This document shows, piece after piece, positions 8,851 through 15,868 of a DNA stretch of 64,000 bases. This DNA comes from JBQTGK01 sp052400665 (GTDB lineage: Bacteria > Bacteroidota > Bacteroidia > Bacteroidales > Marinifilaceae): the NCBI GenBank assembly GCA_052400665.1, contig JBQTGK010000015.1, one strand, 5' to 3'. The position numbers and the translations under genes are program-made. The stretch's first letter is position 1, and every line of letters begins with the position of its first letter. The notes under the pieces are model-generated. The model did not search any database. It had not been told where the DNA came from and saw only the letters and a list, made by a program, of their open reading frames with translations.

Positions 8851-9431
8851 ACCTTAATACGGTAAAATATAAATATTCCAAATAAATTTTTAAACAACAA
8901 AGCATAATAAAACCATCTTTGAAATTATAATTTAACTCACAATTCAAATTACAAATGTCACCTCCAGATACAGCTTCGCCCCTTCAGTCCCATTTTGGTC
9001 TTTGGTCTGTTTTATTTTTCTCTTAACTTTATTATCGATAGATTTTTAAATACTAAACAAATATTTAAAACATCACTCTACTCCTTCCATCCCCTAAGTC
9101 TGAAAAGAATAGTTTACAAAGATAAAAATACCAGTTCAAATAATACCAACAACCTATTTTTATTGATTATAGGGCTCTTTTATCAGACTAAACTATTATT
9201 CGAACCTGTCAAGTTTATCTTTTAAAAGATTTACATCTTTTAAAGCATGGAAAAACCTGGTAAACATATTAATGTTTCATAATCAACATAAATAACACCA
9301 ACAATCACTAGTCATTTATCAAGCATCCTGTTATATTACTCATTAAACAAGATCACATCTAATACTACACATATTTCGATTGAAAAATTCAGCAGAAATC
9401 AATTGTTTTTTCTAAGTTACATAACATTATC
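8851..9431. other. Intergenic AT-rich region
   Basis: This divergent gap between the UpxY gene and the TPR/PD40 gene shows no repeat family. A 76-codon frame at 8995-9225 has skewed Phe/Leu/Asn composition and is not convincing. Promoters for both flanking genes must lie here, but no perfect TAnnTTTG box with a matched -33 TTG was located. Confidence 0.5.
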
Positions 9432-9578
9432 ATGAGAATATCAGATCTACTATTCTTATTATTTAATAAAACTCATATTTCAGGAAGTGAAATAGAAAAA
9501 ATAGCGTCTAAAAAAGGTGCAGATACAACCCTTTTAATCCAAAAAAATGGTAACAGAAAACATATTTATGAACATTGA
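9432..9578 (+). CDS. Possible small ORF, 48 aa
   Basis: ATG at 9432 to TGA at 9576-9578 encodes MRISDLLFLLFNKTHISGSE and continues with a polar, Lys-rich C-terminal half. The composition is mixed rather than random AT translation, and it lies 76 bp upstream of the TPR/PD40 gene on the same strand. There is no recognised domain or clear ribosome binding site. It may be chance or the remnant of a larger gene. Confidence 0.2.
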   Translation: MRISDLLFLLFNKTHISGSEIEKIASKKGADTTLLIQKNGNRKHIYEH

Positions 9579-9654
9579 TCAATAATATGCAATAAAAAGT
9601 ATTATTTTGATTACTTTAGAAAAATCCGAACATACAATTTTAATCTTGCTTATT

Positions 9655-11283
9655 ATGAATTTTAAAAACATCATTCTTATATTCATTTTTTCTCTGTTCT
9701 GTATTCCTCAAACAGATGCTCAAAAATTATTATCCGTTAAAAAAAGTGAGTTTGTAACTGCCAGTGATAAATCTCCGCTTGCTTATTCCAAAATTAAAAA
9801 AGCAATAGATTTATTCGAGGAGGATGCCAATTCAACAGATCAATGCATTGCTCTGTTTTTAGAAGCTTACAAGAACAACAAAGGCAATGCAGAATTAAAT
9901 TACAATCTCGGAATTTGCTATCTATTTAGTAATCAGAAAGAAAAATCTACAAAATATCTCGAGACAGCCTACCAGCTTAACCCTATGCTAAGTAAAGACC
10001 TTTGTTTTTATATCGGGCTTAGCTATCAGTACCGGTCGGAATTTAATAAAGCCATTGAGCTGTTTAATAAAAACATCGAAAATGAGATTAAAATAAAAGG
10101 AGAAAAAAATAAAAATCTGATTGAACTCTGTGAAAAACATATTAATGAGTGCAGAAACGGCATTCACCTGCAATCATTACCTGCAAGCTATAGCATTAGC
10201 CTGTTAAACGATAAAGTGAATTCCCGATTCAATGATCTTAACCCCGTAAAAGTAGATCATGTGTTTTATTTTAGCTCACAGCGAAAATTAAATTCAAGTA
10301 GCAAGTCTATCGAAAAAGTATATTCAGTAAGCACCGATCAGGATGGTTTCCAAGATGTTAAAATAGAGAACATTCCCTTCGATGAGATTCTAAATGTTGC
10401 CCTGGTTGATTGTATCGGAAACAACACCTTCGCTTTTTATGCCGGTATTGATAATGGCGGAGATATCTACACGGCCGAAAAAAAAGACAACAAATGGACT
10501 GCTGTAAAAGCAATAAAAGGGGTCAACACCCTATCGTCGAGAGAGGCTTCGGCATGCATTGCTGGCAATGAGCTTTACTTTGTGAGCGACCGAAGTGGCA
10601 GCTACGGAGCATGTGACATTTTTTTCTGTACTAAAATAAAAGGCGGAAACTGGTCGGTTCCTAAAAATATAGGCCTGCACATCAACACCCCGTTCGACGA
10701 GGCCGATGTGTTTGTTACCAAGGACGGAAAAGAACTATTCTTTAACTCGAAAGGCCACAACAGCATGGGTGGATATGATATTTTTAAATGTGAGCGTCTG
10801 CAAAATGGTGGGTGGAGTGATCCGGTAAACATGGGCGCTCCCGTGAACAGTCCATACAATGACATACAATATTTTAAATCGGACGATGGGGAAGCTTTTT
10901 TCTCTTCGGAACGTGGTGCTGGTGGATATGATATTTATAGTACCGCAAAAATTGTGAAGCCTGCAAAAGAAACTTTACTTGCCAAGGAAAAACCAGCCCC
11001 AAAAAAGTTAGTGCCACAAGCTCCTAAGCAAGTAGCCCCTGAGTTAATCTACAGAATTCAGATTCTGGCCTGTAAAAACGCGGCTCCTGCCGAGGAGTTG
11101 TACAAAATCTATTCGGGCAATGAAGTAATCGCTCATCAGTTTCTTTCCGGATGGCACAAATATGCAATCGGACAGTTTAAAACCTACCGTAAGGCTGAAC
11201 AATTTAAAGATTCCTGTGGTGTTTCTGGTGCATTTATTGTTTTGTTTAAAAATGGGGAGCCTATTGATTTAAGTAGTTTGTAA
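9655..11283 (+). CDS. TPR / PD40 beta-propeller / SPOR-like envelope protein
   Basis: The frame is open from a TTG at 9607, but the ATG at 9655 gives a proper signal peptide (MNFKNIILIFIFSLFCIPQTDA), so I use it: 542 residues. After export there are TPR-like helices at about residues 50-150 (AELNYNLGICYLFSNQKEKS). A WD40-like PD40 region follows at about 190-430, with repeated FVSDRSGSYGACDIFF and FFNSKGHNSMGGYDIFKCE blocks. A proline/lysine linker leads to a C-terminal SPOR-like domain (YRIQILACKNA to FIVLFKNGEP). The order resembles Bacteroidota OmpA/PorE-type periplasmic proteins but the OmpA domain is replaced by the SPOR-like one. A role at the peptidoglycan or division site is inference. 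It lies inside the region bracketed by the two repeat clusters. Confidence 0.75.
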   Translation: MNFKNIILIFIFSLFCIPQTDAQKLLSVKKSEFVTASDKSPLAYSKIKKAIDLFEEDANSTDQCIALFLEAYKNNKGNAELNYNLGICYLFSNQKEKSTKYLETAYQLNPMLSKDLCFYIGLSYQYRSEFNKAIELFNKNIENEIKIKGEKNKNLIELCEKHINECRNGIHLQSLPASYSISLLNDKVNSRFNDLNPVKVDHVFYFSSQRKLNSSSKSIEKVYSVSTDQDGFQDVKIENIPFDEILNVALVDCIGNNTFAFYAGIDNGGDIYTAEKKDNKWTAVKAIKGVNTLSSREASACIAGNELYFVSDRSGSYGACDIFFCTKIKGGNWSVPKNIGLHINTPFDEADVFVTKDGKELFFNSKGHNSMGGYDIFKCERLQNGGWSDPVNMGAPVNSPYNDIQYFKSDDGEAFFSSERGAGGYDIYSTAKIVKPAKETLLAKEKPAPKKLVPQAPKQVAPELIYRIQILACKNAAPAEELYKIYSGNEVIAHQFLSGWHKYAIGQFKTYRKAEQFKDSCGVSGAFIVLFKNGEPIDLSSL

Positions 11284-11306
11284 AGAGGGCAGCGTTCTGC
11301 CAGGAT

Positions 11307-11348
11307 TTACTTGTTACTTGTTACTTGTTACTTGTTACTTGTTACTTG
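11307..11348. repeat. 7-bp microsatellite (TTACTTG)6
   Basis: Six perfect tandem copies of TTACTTG start 24 bp after the stop of the TPR/PD40 gene. Perfect copies suggest recent slippage. It opens repeat cluster 2. Confidence 0.95.
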
Positions 11349-11363
11349 TCCTCATTTCCTCTG

Positions 11364-11400
11364 TCTTTGCGAGGCGGAGGAACGAGGCTGCGGCAATCTG
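11364..11400 (+). repeat. REP-like element, copy 2
   Basis: TCTTTGCGAGGCGGAGGAAC followed by GAGGCTGCGGCAATCTG, nearly identical to the copies at 5968 and 12262 and in the same orientation. Confidence 0.75.
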
Positions 11401-11470
11401 TTTATTTTCTTATGCTTGCGATTATTTTCTCGATGTTTATGATTACTTTACCTGGCAGTGCTTGATCTAC

Positions 11471-11519
11471 GACCTTTGACCTTTGACCTTCGACCTTTGA
11501 CCTTTGACCTTTGACCTTT
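11471..11519. repeat. 7-bp microsatellite (GACCTTT)7
   Basis: Seven tandem heptamers, six GACCTTT and one GACCTTC. Similar but more degenerate tracts lie at about 6385-6415, 7203-7260, 11808-11850 and 12737-12788, always just before a repeat head or gene end. Confidence 0.9.
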
Positions 11520-11530
11520 AATTTTCTTTC

Positions 11531-11775
11531 TTGTCCTCTAGCCGGACGGGCTTTTTAAACTTTTTTCTTGATAAAAAAGTTACAAAAAATCAAGACTACG
11601 CCAATCGGTGACCCATCACGCTTTAAAGGCTAAACAGAATAATATTCGCTCGTTCCTCACTCATGGGATTCTGTTTTTAACGCCTTCTGCAGCTATGGGT
11701 TCCCCACCTGCTTTGGCAATGTCGGAAAATAGCCGCCAGAAATTATTAATTCTTCATTATTAATTAGCAGTCAGC
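11531..11775 (+). repeat. Long dispersed repeat, type B, copy 2 with head
   Basis: The head TCCTCTAGCCGGACGGGCT is followed by hairpin AACTTTTTT-CTTGAT-AAAAAAGTT, uninterrupted here, unlike copies 1 and 3. The type B body and shared tail follow. Confidence 0.85.
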
Positions 11776-11860
11776 TTCCCGGCACTTCGGGATTAGATTT
11801 TGGATTTTTGACCTTTGACTTTTGACCTTTGGACTTTGACCTTTGACCTTCAATTTTCTT

Positions 11861-12192
11861 TCTTGTCCTCTAGCCGGACGGGCTCAAACTTTTCCATTGA
11901 TGAAAAGTTTGCTACCGAACGAAGAGAGATCATGAACACCCGTGAAAATTATTATTGTGAATAACAATCTTCCGCGCAGATAAAAGATCTAAAAATCAGA
12001 TCTCTTCGCTAAAACCTGAAACTCGTCCTTTTAGTCTTTCATTCTTCAAGCCTAACGTTACTCAAACACGTCAGGTTTCTTTACGCTACTTTTTTCTGAT
12101 TTTCTTAACGCTCTTTTCCTGATGCGGGTCCTAAGCCGCTAGCATTCGTCATGCTGAACTTGTTTCAGCATCTCCTGCTTTGGCAATGTCGG
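11861..12192 (+). repeat. Long dispersed repeat, type A, copy 4 with head (tail truncated)
   Basis: Same structure as copy 2 (hairpin AAACTTTTC/GAAAAGTTT, then the inverted module ACCGAACGAAGAGAGATCAT). The palindrome is at 12151-12171. After GGCAATGTCGG the shared tail is replaced by unrelated sequence (TCTGCCCTGTTTCGG), so this copy is rearranged at its 3' end. Confidence 0.85.
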
Positions 12193-12261
12193 TCTGCCCT
12201 GTTTCGGCTTTTTAATTCTTAATTACTCATTATTAATTACTCTTTGTCCTCATTTCCTCTG

Positions 12262-12298
12262 TCTTTGCGAGGCGGAGGTACGAGGCCGCGGCAATCTG
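12262..12298 (+). repeat. REP-like element, copy 3
   Basis: Identical over its core to the copy at 5968-6004. It is followed by CGATAATTATCGGGA, a palindromic word whose relative CGATAGCTATCGGGA occurs between tRNA-Gly genes at about 17391. Confidence 0.75.
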
Positions 12299-12410
12299 TT
12301 CTTTATTTTCTAGTGTCGATAATTATCGGGATTTACTCTTATGGTTACTGTTTTGGCAATGTCGGAAAATAGCTGCTGGAAATTATTAATTACTCATTAT
12401 TAATTTCCCT

Positions 12411-12715
12411 TTGTCCTCTAGCCGGACGGGCTTTTTAAACTTTTTGATTCATTTATAATTTTCACGGGTATTCATAATCTCTCTTCGTTCGGTACTTGAT
12501 AAAAAAGTTACAAAAAATCAAGACTACGCCAATCGGTGACCCATCACGCTTTAAAGGCTAAACAGAATAATATTCGCTCGTTCCTCACTCATGGGATTCT
12601 GTTTGTAACGCCTTCTGCAGCTATGGGTTCCCCACCTGCTTTGGCAATGTCGAAAAATAGCCGCCAGAAATTATTAATTCTTCATTATTAATTAGCAGTC
12701 AGCTTCCCGGCACTT
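12411..12715 (+). repeat. Long dispersed repeat, type B, copy 3 with head
   Basis: Like copy 1, the head hairpin carries an insertion of about 50 bp between its arms (ACGGGTATTCATAATCTCTC within it). The type B body and tail follow. Confidence 0.85.
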
Positions 12716-12798
12716 CGGGATTAGATTTTGGATTTTTGACCTTTGACTTTTGACCTTTGGACTTTGACCTTTGACCTTTGACCTTTGATTTTCTTTCT

Positions 12799-13040
12799 TG
12801 TCCTCTAGCCGGACGGGCTTTTCATTTTTGGCTTGACCCAAAAACGAAACAAAAAGGTCAAGACTACGCCAATCGGTGACCCATCACGCTTTAAAGGCTA
12901 AACAGAATAATATTCGCTCGTTCCTCACTCATGGAATTCTGTTTTTAACGCCTTCTGCAGCTATGGGTGCCCCACCTGCTTTGGCAATGTCGAAAAATAG
13001 CCGCTGGAAAATTTTTAATTCTTCATTATTAATTAGCAGT
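12799..13040 (+). repeat. Long dispersed repeat, type B, copy 4 with head
   Basis: The head hairpin has a different stem, TTTTTGG-CTTGAC-CCAAAAA, so paired bases change while the fold persists. The type B body can be read as a 66-codon frame from a GTG at 12876, but the same frame is broken in other copies and is not treated as a gene. Confidence 0.85.
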
Positions 13041-13136
13041 CAGCTCCAAGCTTTCGACTTTTCAAGACTTTTTTGACTTTTACACCCTTTTACCTTTACA
13101 CTTTTCCACCTTTGGACTTTCGATTACTCATTATTA

Positions 13137-13175
13137 ATTAAAAAAGCGCTTATTCCGTTAAGAATAAGCGCTTTA
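13137..13175 (-). terminator. Terminator of tRNA-Leu
   Basis: A perfect 13-bp stem, AAAGCGCTTATTC (13143-13155) with GAATAAGCGCTTT (13162-13174), loop CGTTAA. On the minus strand it is followed by a T-run, 22 bp downstream of the tRNA 3' end. Confidence 0.9.
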
Positions 13176-13196
13176 TTTTATCTGCCGATAAAGGGG

Positions 13197-13280
13197 TGCC
13201 CAAATCGGGACTCGAACCCGAACAACCATAAGGTCACCAGCCCCTCAAGCTGGCGCGTCTACCAATTTCGCCACCTGGGC
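13197..13280 (-). tRNA. tRNA-Leu (anticodon GAG)
   Basis: The minus strand folds into a class II tRNA: acceptor GCCCAGG/TTTGGGC with discriminator A, D arm, anticodon stem CCAGC/GCTGG with loop TTGAGGG (anticodon GAG, reading CUC/CUU), a long variable arm, and T arm with GGTTCGAGTCC. The 84 nt do not include an encoded CCA. It has its own promoter (13290-13318) and terminator (13137-13175). Confidence 0.95.
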
Positions 13281-13289
13281 AAGGGAGAG

Positions 13290-13318
13290 CAAAATTAACA
13301 AAAAAGTAAGAATTGCAA
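13290..13318 (-). promoter_or_regulatory. Promoter of tRNA-Leu (Bacteroidota type)
   Basis: On the minus strand, a perfect -7 box TAATTTTG (13297-13290) is preceded 18 bp upstream by TTG (13318-13316). The tRNA begins 10 nt downstream of the box. Confidence 0.75.
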
Positions 13319-13401
13319 AACATATTCAATCGATTGAATAAAAAACATTGATATTAGAAAATTAATTTCTCCTGAAATCTTTTCTATAAAAGCATTCATT
13401 A

Positions 13402-13409
13402 TATCTTTG
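13402..13409 (+). promoter_or_regulatory. Promoter -7 box for 182-aa gene
   Basis: TATCTTTG matches TAnnTTTG and lies 20 bp before the ATG at 13430, which implies a very short leader. No exact TTG is found at -33. It is arranged divergently with the tRNA-Leu promoter. Confidence 0.55.
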
Positions 13410-13429
13410 CAGGCAAATAAAAACTACAG

Positions 13430-13978
13430 ATGGCAGAACAGAAAAAGGACTACACTTATCTTGATCAGATTGCATTGCAAACTGAAAAATGGACCGAACT
13501 AGATAAAAATGAAATACAGGTTATGGCTTTCAGAACCTTCTTTTTATATGGCGAAAGTCGCAATAAGAAAATGATTCCTACCTTATTTCGCATGTATGAA
13601 TTTTTGTCTGCAAATACCAGCAGCGAAGAACGTACGAAACTGCTAACGGCACTCAGTGCCATTGTCCGAAAGAAAAACCCCAAAGCCATTCTGGCATTGT
13701 TTCCTTTTATTCAGGTCGAAGAAGATGGCAGAATCATACGTGCAGCCAGTCAGTTTTTTGTAAATCTTTCTGTTCTTTCGAATAAGGAGTTTCACTCGGG
13801 AACCAATATTTTAATCGAACTCATTAAAGATGCTCCTGCCGACAGAAATTCGGCTTTTATTATTCTTGGCTTAACCGATATCGGCAATCAGAAAATTGAT
13901 CAGATGCTGCAATCTGTCAAACAAATTTTAAGCTCGGAAGTGATCAGTATTTTATACAATCATGGCGTAGAACTATAG
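13430..13978 (+). CDS. Hypothetical helical (HEAT-like?) protein, 182 aa
   Basis: I do not recognise a family. The 182-residue product has no signal peptide and no membrane segment, so it is probably cytoplasmic. It is almost entirely predicted helical with paired helices of about 30-40 residues (NKKMIPTLFRMYEFLSANTS; NPKAILALFPFIQVEEDGRI; GTNILIELIKDAPADRNSAF), which resembles HEAT/ARM-type scaffolds. It has its own -7 promoter box 20 bp upstream and no operon partner: tRNA-Leu is divergent upstream and the next gene starts 172 bp downstream. A binding or scaffold role is only inference. Confidence 0.75.
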   Translation: MAEQKKDYTYLDQIALQTEKWTELDKNEIQVMAFRTFFLYGESRNKKMIPTLFRMYEFLSANTSSEERTKLLTALSAIVRKKNPKAILALFPFIQVEEDGRIIRAASQFFVNLSVLSNKEFHSGTNILIELIKDAPADRNSAFIILGLTDIGNQKIDQMLQSVKQILSSEVISILYNHGVEL

Positions 13979-14150
13979 AATTAGGAATTATTAGTTTAAA
14001 CGATACATTCCGGCTCTTAATCTATATATACATATAGTTTTTTACATATTTTAACGCTTACAATAGTTCAAATTAAATATTTATTTTTAGATTTGATCTA
14101 AATAACAGCTCTTGCTGTTTCATCTATTAACAAATATATAATTTGGATTT

Positions 14151-14597
14151 ATGAAGAAATTCTTACAAATAAGCCTGTTCTTATTTGCTATTTTTAGCAT
14201 CGCGCCTCTTACTCTTTCGGCTCAGAACAGCCTCGAAAAAGCATTAGAGCAAGCCAAAGAAGAAAACAAAACTATTTTTATTAATTTCTCGGGATCAGAC
14301 TGGTGCAGAGGATGCATTCTCCTAAAAAAAACAATACTGAACACCGATGAATTTGAATCTTTCGCCAAAAAAGAATTAATTGTACTGGACGTAGATTTTC
14401 CCAGGCTGAAAAAAAATCGCTTAGCCAAAGAGCAAGTTGAATACAATGAGCAATTGGCCGCCAAATACAATAAAAAAGGACAATTCCCTACCATTGTGCT
14501 AATGAATCAGGATGGCAAGGTCTTAGGAAAAACCGGATATAAAAAATTGAGTCCTTCTGAATACATCCAACACATTAAATCAATTATTAAACAATAA
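14151..14597 (+). CDS. Exported thioredoxin-fold protein (CRGC)
   Basis: A 148-residue precursor with a signal peptide (about residues 1-24, ending LSAQN). It carries a thioredoxin-like domain with the redox motif SDWCRGC at about residues 51-57 and the cis-proline region GQFPTIVLMNQDGKVLG near residue 112. It belongs to the periplasmic DsbD-gamma/thioredoxin-7-like group and should reduce or isomerise thiols outside the cytoplasm. It is the first gene of a tight four-gene operon (ApbE 7 nt downstream, then DUF4266 and DUF3570 with overlapping frames). The Cys-rich C-terminal tail of the DUF4266 lipoprotein is an attractive substrate, but this is inference. Confidence 0.85.
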   Translation: MKKFLQISLFLFAIFSIAPLTLSAQNSLEKALEQAKEENKTIFINFSGSDWCRGCILLKKTILNTDEFESFAKKELIVLDVDFPRLKKNRLAKEQVEYNEQLAAKYNKKGQFPTIVLMNQDGKVLGKTGYKKLSPSEYIQHIKSIIKQ

Positions 14598-14604
14598 CAA
14601 CAGA

Positions 14605-15651
14605 ATGAAAAATATCATTCTCAGTATTGGATTATTGCTTGGATTTCTATCCAGTGCGATGGCTCAAAGCAAATCATATACCGAAGTATTACTGCTAATG
14701 GGCTCACGCTTCGAAATTACAGCAGTAAGCACCAATCAGGAAAAAGCCAAAGTAGCCATACAAGCGGGGATTACAGAAATCAAAAGAATAGAACAATTAA
14801 TATCATCCTGGGACGAAAACTCTCAGACCTCTGAGATAATCCATAATGCGGGAATAAAACCCGTTAAAGTCAATCAGGAATTATTCAACTTAATTCGCCG
14901 GAGCAAAAAAATATCGAACTTAACACATGGAGCTTTTGATATCAGCTATGCTTCAATGGATAAAATTTGGAAATTCGACGGAAGCGTAAACAGCCTGCCC
15001 AACCCGGCGGATGTTGCTGCCTCTGTTTCAAAAATTAATTATAAAAATATTATTCTTGATAAGGACAACACAAGTGTTTTCTTAAAAAACAAAGGCATGA
15101 AAATAGGCTTTGGCGCCATTGGGAAAGGTTATGCTGCCAATAAAGCCTTAGAGCTAATGTCGAAAATGGATCTTGATGGTGCTTTGGTGAATGCATCGGG
15201 CGATCTTATTAGCTGGGGAAAAGATGAAGGTGGCAAAAGCTGGAGAATTGGAATTTCAAACCCCAAAGAAAAGAATCATATTTTTTCCTGGTTAACTATC
15301 GACGAAACAGCGGTTGTTACTTCGGGAAATTATGAAAAATTTATCTTGATAGATGGAGAGCGCTACAGCCATATTATTGATCCGCGAACCGGATATCCCG
15401 TTAAGGGCTTAAGCAGCGTAACTATTATATGCCCCAATGCCGAACTTGCCGATGCTTTGGCCACCTCGGTTTTCGTATTGGGAAAAGAGGACGGATTAAA
15501 ACTTATTAATAAACTAAAAGGAATTGAGTGTATTATGGTGACCGATGATCAAAATATGATTACCTCAGACAATTTGAAACTGGAATACCACAAGGCCAAT
15601 AATATATCAAGTAAACATCAAATACAGATTGGAGAAACCAATGAAAAATAG
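14605..15651 (+). CDS. apbE: FAD:protein FMN transferase (ApbE family)
   Basis: A 348-residue exported protein with signal peptide MKNIILSIGLLLGFLSSAMA and no lipobox Cys. Family motifs are in order: FGAIGKGYAANKALELM (about residue 170), NASGDLISWG (about 197), SGNYEKFILIDGERYSHIID with PRTGYPV after it (about 240-270) and ELADALATSVFVLG (about 280). ApbE proteins use FAD to attach FMN covalently to Ser/Thr of extracytoplasmic redox proteins, with Mg2+. No partner with a clear flavinylation motif is visible in this operon, so its target is either elsewhere or unconventional. It is translationally linked to the downstream DUF4266 gene (11-bp overlap). Confidence 0.9.
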   Translation: MKNIILSIGLLLGFLSSAMAQSKSYTEVLLLMGSRFEITAVSTNQEKAKVAIQAGITEIKRIEQLISSWDENSQTSEIIHNAGIKPVKVNQELFNLIRRSKKISNLTHGAFDISYASMDKIWKFDGSVNSLPNPADVAASVSKINYKNIILDKDNTSVFLKNKGMKIGFGAIGKGYAANKALELMSKMDLDGALVNASGDLISWGKDEGGKSWRIGISNPKEKNHIFSWLTIDETAVVTSGNYEKFILIDGERYSHIIDPRTGYPVKGLSSVTIICPNAELADALATSVFVLGKEDGLKLINKLKGIECIMVTDDQNMITSDNLKLEYHKANNISSKHQIQIGETNEK

Positions 15652-15868
15652 AAGAAAACTAAACCTGCTGCTCATGGGCTTTTTAGCCATGATAGCGCTA
15701 AACAGCTGTGTTTCGGTTGCGGCCTACCAAAAAGCCTATCTTAACGATTCCGAAATGGCACTGCAAGCAAAAAAACTAGAAGTCTACGAAACTAATTTTC
15801 AAGCCTACAGAGAAGGTGCCGCAGGTGCCAATGGAGGAAAATCGGGAGGAGGATGCGGATGCAACTAA
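15641..15868 (+). CDS. DUF4266 lipoprotein with Cys-rich C-terminal tail
   Basis: I start it at the ATG at 15641, 11 bp inside the end of apbE and preceded by TTGGAGAAACC, rather than the upstream TTG. The product is a 75-residue lipoprotein: lipobox LNSC at about residue 23 (mature N-terminal Cys), a helical segment (AYQKAYLNDSEMALQAKKLE), then a Gly-rich tail ending GGKSGGGCGCN. The family (DUF4266) has no established biochemical role known to me. The two closely spaced Cys at the extreme C-terminus, and the neighbouring thioredoxin and ApbE, suggest a redox-active or modified tail anchored in the envelope. It overlaps the DUF3570 gene by 16 bp from that gene's first ATG. Confidence 0.85.
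   Translation: MKNRRKLNLLLMGFLAMIALNSCVSVAAYQKAYLNDSEMALQAKKLEVYETNFQAYREGAAGANGGKSGGGCGCN

Noticed and set aside
8995..9225. 76-codon plus frame in the UpxY upstream gap
   Set aside because: Composition dominated by Phe, Leu, Asn and Lys as expected from random AT-rich DNA; no start context or domain.
12876..13076. 66-codon plus frame (THHALKAKQNNI...)
   Set aside because: Lies wholly inside type B repeat copy 4, starts at GTG, and is interrupted in other type B copies. Such translations are a frequent false gene in repeat-rich Bacteroidota genomes.
11284..13140. Insertion sequence
   Set aside because: No transposase frame, terminal inverted repeats or target-site duplications were found around either repeat cluster.
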